Shown here one piece after another: positions 27,823 to 36,967 of a stretch of 64,000 bases of DNA. Each line of letters starts with the position of its first letter. Position 1 is the stretch's first letter. Below the pieces are notes generated by a model that saw nothing but the letters and a program-made list of their open reading frames with translations, made no database searches and was not told the DNA's origin. Origin of the DNA: Streptococcus sp. DD12 (GTDB lineage: Bacteria > Bacillota > Bacilli > Lactobacillales > Streptococcaceae); contig NZ_KQ969496.1 in NCBI RefSeq assembly GCF_001578885.1, positions 62,001 through 126,000 of the forward strand, in the 5' to 3' direction. The translations under genes and the position numbers were made by a program.

Positions 27823-27991
27823 CCAACTTATTTGTTCATTTCCAACCTCAAACAGTTTCACAAACTGTTTGAGCCAACTAAACTCGTTAACATTGTCGTT
27901 AAATAACGAGTTTATTAGCCCTATCTACCACCTTCAATGGTCCACTGGATTATTGAAGCTAACCAAACTTGTGAATATTGTCGTGACATAA
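27790..27991 (+). repeat. Three-copy array of the leuS 3' end with intervening hairpins
   Basis: Copy 1 (27790-27822) is the true end of leuS and encodes [10 protein letters not shown]-stop. Copy 2 (27874-27906) encodes [10 protein letters not shown]-stop and copy 3 (27959-27991) LTKLVNIVVT-stop, with many synonymous base differences. Between copies 1 and 2, CTCAAACAGTTT-CAC-AAACTGTTTGAG forms a perfect 12-bp stem with a 3-base loop (27847-27873). Between copies 2 and 3, CTTCAATGGTCC pairs with GGATTATTGAAG (27932-27958) as 12 RNA pairs, two of them G-U, again with a 3-base loop. Neither hairpin has a T run. The unit is about 84 bp. Confidence 0.8.
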
Positions 27992-28001
27992 GAAATGAAA
28001 G

Positions 28002-28023
28002 GAAGCCTACAGGCTTCTTTTTT
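28002..28023 (+). terminator. leuS terminator
   Basis: GAAGCC-TACA-GGCTTC followed by six T, 11 bases after the third leuS-tail copy. Confidence 0.85.
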
Positions 28024-28082
28024 AACATAAGGAGCTAGCAATGCCTGTAAAGGAATTTGAACAAAGAACTGGAGGACTGCTC

Positions 28083-28316
28083 ATGACAGACAAAGAAAAA
28101 CAAATCCAACGTGCACAGGATTTTCAAGCTCTGCACAAGAAGGGTGATTTGCTCCTGCTACCCAATATCTAGAATGTCGGTTCGGCCCTGGTTTTTGAAA
28201 AGGAGGGGGCAAAAGCTCTGGCTACTTCTAGTGCTGGTATCGCTTTTGACCTAGGCTATCCGGATGGTGAGGATATTACCTTACGGGTAAAAAAGGAAAT
28301 GTGGAGACCCAGTTAA
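28083..28316 (+). pseudogene. Remnant of an isocitrate lyase/PEP mutase family gene
   Basis: The frame reads MTDKEKQIQRAQDFQALHKK, then LLLLPNI, a TAG stop at 28170-28172 where relatives have Trp or a similar residue, then NVGSALVFEKEG, ALATSSAGIAFDLGYPDGED. This is the N-terminal quarter of the PEP mutase/isocitrate lyase-like fold. It breaks down after about 75 codons and ends at 28316. The rest of a roughly 250-residue gene is missing. Nothing else is seen between here and the inverted repeat at 28398. Confidence 0.7.
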
Positions 28317-28397
28317 AACGAGTTGAGGACATCCAGTCTGTGAGCTTGAAATGAGACCATGCCATGAAAAGTCCATCTTAAATAACTTTCAAAAAAC

Positions 28398-28457
28398 AAA
28401 AAGAACTGTGTCTTCTGGTTAGGATTTTAGTCTCTAACCGTGGACGCAGTTCTTTTT
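28398..28457. terminator. Long inverted repeat, likely bidirectional terminator
   Basis: AAAAAGAACTGTGTC pairs with GACGCAGTTCTTTTT (one mismatch), with an inner GGTTAG/CTAACC stem. It has an A run before and a T run after, and stands between the dead gene and the end of hemH. Confidence 0.75.
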
Positions 28458-28515
28458 GAAAGAGAGTTAAAGAAAAGAAAGTGGCCGTCCTTTCGATACT
28501 GGATGGAGCGACCTG

Positions 28516-29475
28516 CTAGAAATACCGGCGAACCAGCTGTGCCAGGAGAGCGATGTGGTCAGCTTGTGCATTGAGGGCTGGGATGTAGCGGAAGTTCTTG
28601 CCCCCTGCTTCTAGGAAAGTCCGACGGTTGGTGATGGCGATTTCTTCTAGTGTTTCTAGGCAATCTGCCGCAAAGCCTGGGCAGATGACAGCCAATTTAT
28701 CGATGCCTTGTGCTGGGAGGGTGGCCATGGTCTCATCCGTATAAGGTTTAAGCCAAACCTCGCGGCCAAAGCGGGATTGATAAGAAAGCAACCATTGGTC
28801 GTCTGCTAATCCTAACTTCTGCGCGACAAGTTCAGCTGTTCGCTGACAATGCTTGGGATAATAATCCCCTTCGTCTGCGTAACGCTGAGGAATCCCGTGA
28901 AAGGAAAAGAGCAAGGTTTCGTCCTCAGCGAGATGGATGCTGTCAGCCAGAGCTTGGATGTAGGCAGGGTGGTCATGGTAGCTGTGGATAAAGTCAAAGG
29001 GAGGAATCCCTTTTTTCTTTGCGAAATAACGGCTGAAGGCATCTAGGCCAGTTGCCGTCGTGGTTGAGCTATATTGGGGAAAAAGCGGAAGCAAGATGAG
29101 GTGGTCCACTCCTTGGGCCAAGAAATCATCGAGGATATCAGTGATGTTGGGGTTACCGATGACCATAGCTTCTTTGACAATAGTTGACTGACCTGTTTGG
29201 TCAAGTTGTTCTTGGAGGGCCTTTGCCTGTGCTTGCGCAATTAAGGCTAAAGGAGAACCGTCCTTGGTCCAGATGTTTTCGTAGAGGTGGCGAATCTTGT
29301 GAGGGCGCCGGGGCAAAATAAATCCGTGAAGGGCAGGCAACCAGTAAAAACGGTTGAGGTCGATAATGCGCCGGTCAGAGAGAAAGGGTTTGAGAAAGGC
29401 GCGAATGCCTTTAGGAGTTGGGGCATCAGGTGTCCCAAGATTGATGAGTAGAATACCGTGTTTTTGTCTAGACAT
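28516..29475 (-). CDS. hemH: Ferrochelatase
   Basis: A 319-residue cytosolic enzyme that inserts iron into a porphyrin. LLINLGTPDAPTPKGIRAFL at the start, FSFHGIPQRYADEGDYYPKHC with the metal-handling His, and CPGFAADCLETLEEI with the catalytic Glu are the family signatures. No other haem-pathway gene lies nearby, and streptococci generally lack the rest of the route, so it probably acts on an imported porphyrin or in the reverse direction. It is a monocistronic minus-strand gene. Confidence 0.94.
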   Translation of the reverse strand: MSRQKHGILLINLGTPDAPTPKGIRAFLKPFLSDRRIIDLNRFYWLPALHGFILPRRPHKIRHLYENIWTKDGSPLALIAQAQAKALQEQLDQTGQSTIVKEAMVIGNPNITDILDDFLAQGVDHLILLPLFPQYSSTTTATGLDAFSRYFAKKKGIPPFDFIHSYHDHPAYIQALADSIHLAEDETLLFSFHGIPQRYADEGDYYPKHCQRTAELVAQKLGLADDQWLLSYQSRFGREVWLKPYTDETMATLPAQGIDKLAVICPGFAADCLETLEEIAITNRRTFLEAGGKNFRYIPALNAQADHIALLAQLVRRYF

Positions 29476-29610
29476 GTGAGCTTTCCGTGGTAGAAGGCCA
29501 TATAGGCGAAAGGATAGGATGATTCTCTATTATCTTATCTTGTTTTTAAGGAAATGACAAGTTGCCATTTATTGACATGCCATCACTTGTGAAAATGCTA
29601 CCTGTCGCAA

Positions 29611-29649
29611 AAAAACACTCAGGAAGTCCTATACCGCCTGAGTGTTTTT
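29611..29649. terminator. Bidirectional terminator-like hairpin
   Basis: AAAAACACTCAGG pairs with CCTGAGTGTTTTT. It lies in the 516-base gap between hemH and gdh. The rest of that gap holds no gene; only scattered TTGACA-like -35 hexamers (for example at 29779) and a possible -10 TACAAT at 29954-29959 are visible. Confidence 0.7.
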
Positions 29650-29835
29650 GCAATGTAAATCAGTCAAGAAACAGGGGTCATGTCAGACCATTTGTGTTCT
29701 TACCTTTCATCTACTAGTGTAAGCCATCTACCAAAAAATGACAAGTCTTTTAGGAGTAAAAATAAGAAAAAGTATAGATATTGACATTTTTGTAACAGCA
29801 AAAAGGCTAATTTGCTTTAAATAGCAGGTAAATAA

Positions 29836-30777
<942 letters not shown>

Positions 30778-30815
30778 ATGACACAAGGGATTAACCTGTA
30801 AGAAAAGGAGAAAAG

Positions 30816-31682
30816 ATGTCTCTTCAATCTATTTTATTGGCCTTGGTGCCTGCTTTGGGCTGGGGGATTCAGCCGATTTTTCTACGCAAAATTGGTGGGG
30901 ATGCGACAAATGGCATTCTAGGATTTGGCCTCGGAGCTGTGGTGATGGGGCTGGTGGTGCAAATGGTTTTGGCTCCAGCAAGTATTTCCTGGTCGGCCTT
31001 TGGCATTGCCTTTTTATCTGGGATGTTTTGGGCCTTTGGTCAATCAGGTCAGGTGAAGGCCTACGATATTATCGGTGTGTCAAAAACTATGCCTATTTCG
31101 ACGGGGCTACAGCTGGTTGGGACCTCTTTGATTGGGGTCTTGGCCTTTGGCGAATGGGCCAGTCTGACGAGTAAGCTCTTTGGCTTTTTGGCTATTGCCC
31201 TTTTGGTATTTGGAGCCTACCTGACATCGGTAAGTCCTCAAGAAGCAAAGTCAGACCAAGGAAGCCTTTTGAATGGGGTGCGTTTACTGACAGTGACCAG
31301 TATCGGTTACTGGGTCTATAGTGCTGCCCCACGTTTGGTGAATGCCAATGCCTTGTCTATCTTTCTTCCTCAGATGTTGGGGATTTTGGTGGGAGCTCTT
31401 CTGTACACGGCCATCTCTCGGCCGGCTGCCTTTAGAGAAAAAGAAAGCTGGTTATCAGGCTTTGTCGGTCTGATTTTCGGAGTAGCTTCACTGGCTTATA
31501 TCTTCTCGGCTCAGGCCAATGGGGTGACAGTGGCCTACATTCTCACCCAGCTTAATGTCGTGATTGCCACCTTGGGTGCGGTTTTCATCCTTCGGGAAAA
31601 GAAAAGCCCAAGCCAAATGCGCCTCACTTATCTCGGACTCCTGCTCATTGTTGGAGCTAGCGTTATTACTGTCTTTTTATAG
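30816..31682 (+). CDS. glcU: GRP-family glucose uptake protein
   Basis: A 288-residue membrane protein with ten hydrophobic segments of the GlcU/RhaT-like drug/metabolite transporter fold. It starts LLALVPALGWGIQPIFLRKIGG and contains GMFWAFGQSGQVKAY and the pseudo-repeated second half ending LLLIVGASVITVFL. It should import glucose without phosphorylation, driven by the proton gradient. AAAAGGAG precedes the ATG, 39 bases after gdh, so the pair forms a non-PTS glucose oxidation operon. Confidence 0.87.
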   Translation: MSLQSILLALVPALGWGIQPIFLRKIGGDATNGILGFGLGAVVMGLVVQMVLAPASISWSAFGIAFLSGMFWAFGQSGQVKAYDIIGVSKTMPISTGLQLVGTSLIGVLAFGEWASLTSKLFGFLAIALLVFGAYLTSVSPQEAKSDQGSLLNGVRLLTVTSIGYWVYSAAPRLVNANALSIFLPQMLGILVGALLYTAISRPAAFREKESWLSGFVGLIFGVASLAYIFSAQANGVTVAYILTQLNVVIATLGAVFILREKKSPSQMRLTYLGLLLIVGASVITVFL

Positions 31683-31687
31683 AAAGC

Positions 31688-31714
31688 TAAGACCTTGCCA
31701 GTAGCAAGGTCTTA
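31688..31714. terminator. Shared terminator of glcU and the LysR gene
   Basis: TAAGACCTTGC-CAGTA-GCAAGGTCTTA, an 11-bp perfect stem. It overlaps the stop of the convergent LysR gene. Confidence 0.75.
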
Positions 31715-32548
31715 TTTCTTTGGTGAGAATAGGCTGATATCAAATCTGTCCCCTTTCGTCACGAGGTAATAGGTGACCTGAGCTTGCGGGTCACTGATGG
31801 GAATCACCTTGCGCTTGTCTCTGATTTGATGCCTTTTTCGGCTGTAATCGGTGGTAAAGCGTGGGAGGTTGGAATGCTGAACCAATTCTTCGAATTCGAA
31901 GCGGTTGGTTTGCACCAGAAACTTGGAAGCTGGCATCTCTTCATGCACCAAGTCGTCCCAAAAACCAATCTGATTCATGAGGAGGAAATTGTAGCCATTG
32001 AGGTCCTGAAAGGTCACCTGGTCATAGTCAGCTAGGGCATGGTCTTTTGTGACGGCGATAAAAAGATTTTCTTTCAGGTAAGGCAAGCAGTGAGCTCCCT
32101 CTTCCTCATAGGGATAGGGGAGAATGGCCAAATCAACCGTATCATTTTCCAGGCTAGCCAAGACCTCTGTTTCTTTTCCAATCTGTTGGTGGAGGTGCTT
32201 GTGGGGAAAAGAAGCGCTCAACTGAGGAAGCAATTCCCAGAGTGGGGCTGGAGCGACAGAAGCGACACGAATGGTCTTGAGACCCAGGTCAAATTGGCGC
32301 ACTTCCTTGATGCCCTGCTGGCTGGTTTGCAAGATGCGACGAGCGACGCTGACTGCAGCTTCCCCTGTTTCATTTAATGCAATGCGGTTGGCGTTACGGT
32401 CAAAAAGCGTCACACCAAAATCTTCTTCTACCTGTTGCATGGCACGCGAAAGGGAGGGTGTTGAGATATGGAATTTCTCTGCAACTTTTGATAGGGTGCC
32501 TAATTCTTTAAAGGCAACCAGTTGCTCCAGTTCTTCTAAGTTTAGCAT
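31712..32548 (-). CDS. LysR-family transcriptional regulator
   Basis: About 278 residues with a LysR winged helix at the start (LSKVAEKFHISTPSLSRAMQQVEEDFGVTLFDR) and a periplasmic-binding-like effector domain to residue 270. AAAGGAG six bases before the second ATG (32548) decides the start over the ATG at 32554, which overlaps the ribosome site. It diverges from an aldo/keto reductase, efflux and cupin operon, which it probably controls. The shared intergenic region contains a RUP-like repeat and a palindrome. Confidence 0.85.
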   Translation of the reverse strand: MLNLEELEQLVAFKELGTLSKVAEKFHISTPSLSRAMQQVEEDFGVTLFDRNANRIALNETGEAAVSVARRILQTSQQGIKEVRQFDLGLKTIRVASVAPAPLWELLPQLSASFPHKHLHQQIGKETEVLASLENDTVDLAILPYPYEEEGAHCLPYLKENLFIAVTKDHALADYDQVTFQDLNGYNFLLMNQIGFWDDLVHEEMPASKFLVQTNRFEFEELVQHSNLPRFTTDYSRKRHQIRDKRKVIPISDPQAQVTYYLVTKGDRFDISLFSPKK

Positions 32549-32561
32549 GAACATCTCCTTT

Positions 32562-32627
32562 TAGACTCAATGAAAATCATCAGCAAACTAGGAAGCTGAT
32601 CTGGTTTGAAGAGATTTTCAAAGCGTA
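32562..32627. mobile_element. RUP-like miniature repeat (short variant)
   Basis: The stretch opens TAGACTCAATGAAAATC, contains GCAAACTAGGAAGCT and GGTTTGAAGAGATTTTC, and closes near AAAGCGTA. These are the end and core blocks of the pneumococcal RUP element, a non-autonomous derivative of an IS630-type element, with ACTCAATGAAAATC / GATTTTC-type inverted ends. It is about 66 bp here against about 107 bp in pneumococcus, so the middle is deleted. It lies inside the LysR/reductase divergent promoter region. Confidence 0.6.
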
Positions 32628-32628
32628 G

Positions 32629-32651
32629 TAGTTTTCATTTTATGAAAACTA
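32629..32651. promoter_or_regulatory. Palindrome in the LysR/reductase intergenic region
   Basis: TAGTTTTCAT-TTT-ATGAAAACTA, 10-bp perfect arms about 80 bases before the reductase start. An outer pair AGGAAGCT (32590) / AGCTTCCT (32651) overlaps the RUP-like repeat. It is a candidate LysR operator. Confidence 0.45.
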
Positions 32652-32730
32652 GCTTCCTGTATTGCTAGTGTACAAAATGAGGGGCAAGTTGTAAACTAGA
32701 AACATCAAGAGAACGAGGGAGTTGTCAAAT

Positions 32731-33576
32731 ATGTTTTACAAAACCTTAAATAATCAGGTCAAAATGCCCCAACTTGGTTTTGGTGTTTACCAAACCCCTG
32801 TGGATGAAACCAAGCAGGCTGTTCTTGAAGCCATCGAAGTCGGCTATCGCTCCTTTGATACGGCCCAAGCTTATGGCAATGAAGCAGGTGTTGGTCAGGC
32901 TATTCAAGCCTCTGGTTTGCCACGTGAAGAATTTTTCATCACAACCAAGATCTGGATCACCAACGCGGGCTATGAGAAAGCCAAGGCCTCTATCGCAGAA
33001 TCCTTGCGCAAATTGCAAACTGACTATATCGACCTCTTGCTCATCCACCAACCCTTTGGCGATTACTATGGCAGCTACCGAGCCATGGAAGAAGCCTACA
33101 AGGCTGGGAAAGTAAGAGCGATCGGGGTTTCCAACTTTTCCCCAGACCGTTTCATTGATTTACAGCACTTTGTCGATATCAAGCCTGCCGTCAACCAAAT
33201 CGAAACCCATGTCTTCCAACAACAAAAGCTAGCCAAAAGCTATTTGGACAAATACCATTGCCAGATCGAGTCATGGGGACCTTTTGCCGAAGGGCGCAAT
33301 GACTTCTTTAACACCCCTGTCTTGAAAGCAATTGGGGACAAATACAGCAAGTCAGTCGCTCAAGTCGCCTTGCGTTTCTTGTTGCAAAGTGACGTGGTCC
33401 TGATTCCCAAGTCAGTCCGCAAAGAACGCATGCAGGAAAACTTTGATATCTTTGACTTTGCATTAACCGAGGAGGACATGCAGGCTATTGCGGCTCTGGA
33501 TCAGGAAAAATCGCTTTTCTTTGACCATCAAGACCCTGAGACGGCAGAGTTCTTCATGAACCTAGCCGATAAGTAA
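32731..33576 (+). CDS. Aldo/keto reductase
   Basis: A 281-residue NADPH-dependent reductase with the catalytic tetrad in SFDTAQAYGNE (Asp, Tyr), TTKIW (Lys) and LLIHQPFGDYYGS (His). The cofactor end reads IPKSVRKERMQEN. It resembles the 2,5-diketo-gluconate reductase branch and reduces aldehydes or ketones; the true substrate is unknown. An in-frame TTG at 32722 overlaps the GAGGGAG ribosome site, so the ATG at 32731 is used. It is first in an operon with an MFS exporter and a cupin protein, divergent from a LysR gene. Confidence 0.9.
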   Translation: MFYKTLNNQVKMPQLGFGVYQTPVDETKQAVLEAIEVGYRSFDTAQAYGNEAGVGQAIQASGLPREEFFITTKIWITNAGYEKAKASIAESLRKLQTDYIDLLLIHQPFGDYYGSYRAMEEAYKAGKVRAIGVSNFSPDRFIDLQHFVDIKPAVNQIETHVFQQQKLAKSYLDKYHCQIESWGPFAEGRNDFFNTPVLKAIGDKYSKSVAQVALRFLLQSDVVLIPKSVRKERMQENFDIFDFALTEEDMQAIAALDQEKSLFFDHQDPETAEFFMNLADK

Positions 33577-33594
33577 ACAGGTAAAAGGAGAACC

Positions 33595-34782
33595 ATGAAA
33601 AACAAATCTTTTCTCATCATTTCTGGCCTACTCATGGCCTTCACCTCACTGTCGACGGATGTTTATTTGCCCGCTATGCCTACTATGGAAAAAGAACTGG
33701 GTGGGCAAGTGGAGTTGACTGTGACCGGTTTTTTGGTGGGCTTTGCCCTAGCCCAGTTGGTCTGGGGACCTATCAGTGACCGGATCGGGCGGAAAATCCC
33801 TCTGTATCTAGGTTTTGTGATCTTTATTCTTGGATCTTTGGGTTGTGCGCTGTCGACGGATATGACCCAGGTCATCATCTGGCGGGTCTTTCAAGCTTTT
33901 GGAGCCTGCGTGGGGCCGATGTTAAGTCGGGCCATGAGTCGCGACCTGTTTGACAGTCGAGAAGCGGCCCAGGTGCTATCGACCCTCATGATTATCGCAG
34001 CAGTGGCCCCTATCCTAGGCCCCTTTATCGGTGGCTTTATCGTTAGTTTTACGAGTTGGCATGTGATTTTTTACTTTATGGCGCTGGCTGGGACCCTCAT
34101 GCTCTATGGGGTTTACCGTTTGCCTGAGACCTTGCCAAAAGAAAAAAGAGGCCACATAAGCCTGCTAACGTCATTTAGCAACTACGGGCAACTCTTGACC
34201 AATCGCTCTTTTATGCTCTACACGCTCTGTGTGACCTTTTACTATGTGGGCGCCTATGCCTTTATCACAGGTTCTTCCACGGTTTACATCACCTATTTCC
34301 ATGTGCCTGAACAGGATTACGGCTTTTTGTTCGGGGTCAATGTCTTAGGGATTGTCGGGCTCAATCTCTTTAACAGACGTTTGGTGGAGCGTTTTTCACT
34401 GAGGTTCTTGTTGCGTTGCGCTAGTGTCATCGCTCTCGTAGCTAGTCTGGCCTTGTGGGGCCTCAATCTGGGCAATGGGTCTAGTATTTGGACCTTGGCC
34501 ATCCCTGTCTTTTTCGTCTTTAGTATGAATGGGATTATCGCTGCCTGTAGCAATGCGGCGGCTCTAGCTTTTGTCTCTGACGAGATGACGGGCTCCGCTT
34601 CGGCCTTACTCGGTTCCCTCCAATACGGGAGTGGGATTCTCTCGTCAGCACTTTTGGCAAGCTTTGCAGCGACAAACGGCCACCCTGGCGCTATGGTGAC
34701 CATCATCTTGGTCTCTGTTGCCCTCGCCTTCTTGACGACCTTGCTAGCCAAAAATGTCCCACAAATCAAAAAGAGTGTCTGA
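33595..34782 (+). CDS. Bcr/CflA-family MFS drug exporter
   Basis: A 395-residue protein with twelve hydrophobic segments. STDVYLPAMPTMEKELG near residue 20 is the family hallmark, and GPISDRIGRKIPL is the MFS loop 2-3 motif. Relatives export bicyclomycin, chloramphenicol or similar compounds by proton antiport. It starts 18 bases after the reductase gene, with AAAGGAG, and is clearly in the same operon. Confidence 0.9.
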   Translation: MKNKSFLIISGLLMAFTSLSTDVYLPAMPTMEKELGGQVELTVTGFLVGFALAQLVWGPISDRIGRKIPLYLGFVIFILGSLGCALSTDMTQVIIWRVFQAFGACVGPMLSRAMSRDLFDSREAAQVLSTLMIIAAVAPILGPFIGGFIVSFTSWHVIFYFMALAGTLMLYGVYRLPETLPKEKRGHISLLTSFSNYGQLLTNRSFMLYTLCVTFYYVGAYAFITGSSTVYITYFHVPEQDYGFLFGVNVLGIVGLNLFNRRLVERFSLRFLLRCASVIALVASLALWGLNLGNGSSIWTLAIPVFFVFSMNGIIAACSNAAALAFVSDEMTGSASALLGSLQYGSGILSSALLASFAATNGHPGAMVTIILVSVALAFLTTLLAKNVPQIKKSV

Positions 34783-34832
34783 CTTGGTCGGGCTAAGTCG
34801 ATGTGATTGCAAGTAATGAAAGGAAATAAGAT

Positions 34833-35597
34833 ATGACAGCTATAAAACAAACGGCAGGACGAGATGTCTTGGGGGATTTTGCTCCCAACTTTGCCCATTT
34901 CAATGATGATGTTCTCTTTGGTGAAAATTGGAATGATCGGACGATTCCATTAAAAACACGGGCTATCATCACAGTTGTCGCTCTGATGGCTCAGGGAATA
35001 ACGGATAGTGCCATGGTGCACCATTTGGAAAATGCCAAAAAAGAGGGGGTTAGCCAAAAGGAAATAGCAGCGATTATTACCCATACGGCCTTTTATGCAG
35101 GGTGGCCGAAAGCCTGGGCAGTTTTCAATCTGGCCAAAAAGATTTGGCCTGTCGAAGAAGCAGAAGGCAAAGCCCGCGATAAAGAGGCTTACCAAGCGAC
35201 ACTTTTCTTTCCCATCGGTGAAAAAAATACAGCTTTTGCAGATTACTTCAGTGGCCAGTCTTACTTGGAGCCAATTGCAGAGGAGGCCTTCCCTGTTTTT
35301 AATGTGACCTTTGAGCCTGGGTGTCGCAATCATTGGCATACGCATAAGGCTAAAGCAGGTGGTGGGCAGTTGCTCATCTGTGTCGGTGGCGAGGGGTATT
35401 ATCAAGAATGGGGCAAACCAGCTCTCAAACTGCTCCCTGGGGATACCGTTACCGTTCCTGCAAATACCAAACATTGGCATGGGGCCAGTAAAGACCAGTG
35501 GTTTTCTCATCTAGCCTTTGAGATTCCTGGTGAAGCGACCGAAACGACTTGGCAGGAGCCGGTGTCCGAGGAAGATTACCTGAAAGCACAAGCCTAG
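34833..35597 (+). CDS. Carboxymuconolactone decarboxylase-like/cupin fusion protein
   Basis: A 254-residue two-domain protein. Residues about 25-110 match the CMD/AhpD-like helical fold (TRAIITVVALMAQG, ITHTAFYAGWPKAWAVFN) without the AhpD CxxC pair. Residues about 140-235 are a cupin with metal-type histidines in NHWHTHKAKAGGGQLL and TKHWHGA. Such fusions are common in lactic acid bacteria, but their reaction is not established. AAAGGAAAT precedes the ATG, 50 bases after the exporter gene; it is the last gene of the LysR-linked operon. Confidence 0.8.
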   Translation: MTAIKQTAGRDVLGDFAPNFAHFNDDVLFGENWNDRTIPLKTRAIITVVALMAQGITDSAMVHHLENAKKEGVSQKEIAAIITHTAFYAGWPKAWAVFNLAKKIWPVEEAEGKARDKEAYQATLFFPIGEKNTAFADYFSGQSYLEPIAEEAFPVFNVTFEPGCRNHWHTHKAKAGGGQLLICVGGEGYYQEWGKPALKLLPGDTVTVPANTKHWHGASKDQWFSHLAFEIPGEATETTWQEPVSEEDYLKAQA

Positions 35598-35680
35598 AGG
35601 CGTAAAAAATTGACAGGCTTTGGAAGAGTCTGTGCCTCTTGTCCAAGTTGTTTAGCTTTTACTTTGGATAAGAAAAGCTA

Positions 35681-35710
35681 TTGAGATGAGCCAATAGTTT
35701 GGAGTATAAT
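35681..35710 (+). promoter_or_regulatory. Promoter of the first LtrA-family gene
   Basis: TTGAGA at 35681-35686, 18 bases, TATAAT at 35705-35710. The coding start is at 35745. Confidence 0.6.
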
Positions 35711-35744
35711 GAGTTGTTGATAAAACAAAAACGAAAGGATTGTC

Positions 35745-36890
35745 ATGACAACACTCATCACACACAAGCGGGTCGAGTTTTCAGAACTCTTCTTTGACCT
35801 GGTCTTTGTTTACGCTATTTCCAAAACCACCTCGCTCATCCACCATCTTCACCACGGGATGCTGGAATGGAACGCTTTTTCGGCCTTTCTCTTTAGCCTG
35901 ATCGTCCTGGTCAATATCTGGATGGTCCAGACGGTCTTTACCAACCGCTATGGGAAGAACTCCCTCTTTAATATGCTGGTTACCTTTATCAGTATGGGTT
36001 TGCTCCTTTTTGTCTCTAATATGATGGTCAGTGACTGGTACCCTTACTTCCATCCCTTTAGCAGAGCCATTGCCCTCTTATCGGTGACCCAGTTTGTCCA
36101 GTACCTGGTCGAGTATAAAAAGTCCTCTAGCAGTCCAGAGGATAAACAACTGATTCGTTCTTTTTTGGTGGCAACGGGTGTGCGAACAGTCTTTACAGGC
36201 TTGGCCGGCTTTCTCCCCCTCAGCCTGGGTCTTCCTTTTTACACCATCGGAATTCTTCTGACCTGGGTATTTCCGATCTTTGTCCGAGGGCGATTGGAAA
36301 TCGTTCCGATAAACTTTCCGCATTTGATAGAACGCATTTCGCTTCTGGTTATCATCACCTTCGGGGAGATGATTATGGGGATTGCGGCCTACTTTACACC
36401 AGAGGCCTTCAGTAGCCATTCCATCCTCTATCTGGCTATTGTCTGCTTGCTTTTCCTCTATTACTTCACCGAATTTGACCATGCTATCGATGAGAGCAAT
36501 CAAGCCAATGAGACCTTCCTCATCTATAGCCATTATCCTATTTTTATGGGCTTGATTATGATTACTGTTGCTCTGACTTTTGTGAGTCAGGCAGAAGCCA
36601 ATCACCTATTTAGCATCCTTTTCCTTTACGCTGGCCTGGCCCTGTTCATCTTTGCCATCCATGCCAACAGTCGTCACAATAAGGCACATCTGGTTTTCCC
36701 ACTTTCTTATATCGTGCTAGACCTTGTCCTATTTGCCCTCATGCTTGGAGTCAGTTTGGTCTTTCGAGAAAATGCCACAGCCGTACTCAGTGTGACCGCC
36801 CTTTTCGTCCTCAGTGTCTTCATCCACTTTGTCCTCTTTTACATCAAGCGGGCAAATCAAGAGGATGTTTTTGGGTGGGAGCTCTATTAA
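35745..36890 (+). CDS. LtrA-family membrane protein (low temperature requirement A type)
   Basis: A 381-residue protein with about ten hydrophobic segments. KRVEFSELFFDLVFVYAISK near the start and HLIERISLLVIITFGEMIMG in the middle are the LtrA signatures. In Listeria LtrA is needed for growth in the cold; the molecular function is unknown. GAAAGGA precedes the ATG. A paralogue, also on plus, lies at 40504-41658, and a divergently read sugar operon lies between the two. Confidence 0.85.
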   Translation: MTTLITHKRVEFSELFFDLVFVYAISKTTSLIHHLHHGMLEWNAFSAFLFSLIVLVNIWMVQTVFTNRYGKNSLFNMLVTFISMGLLLFVSNMMVSDWYPYFHPFSRAIALLSVTQFVQYLVEYKKSSSSPEDKQLIRSFLVATGVRTVFTGLAGFLPLSLGLPFYTIGILLTWVFPIFVRGRLEIVPINFPHLIERISLLVIITFGEMIMGIAAYFTPEAFSSHSILYLAIVCLLFLYYFTEFDHAIDESNQANETFLIYSHYPIFMGLIMITVALTFVSQAEANHLFSILFLYAGLALFIFAIHANSRHNKAHLVFPLSYIVLDLVLFALMLGVSLVFRENATAVLSVTALFVLSVFIHFVLFYIKRANQEDVFGWELY

Positions 36891-36893
36891 TCA

Positions 36894-36946
36894 AAAAAAC
36901 AGCCCCTTGCCTCAATACTTATTTGAGGGTGGGAGGCTGTTTTTTG
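36894..36946. terminator. Terminator between ltrA-like and VOC genes
   Basis: AAAAACAGCC pairs with GGCTGTTTTTT, with an inner CCTCAA/TTGAGG stem. It can serve both converging transcripts. Confidence 0.75.
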
Positions 36947-36967
36947 GTGCCTTTATCGGTCTATTAA

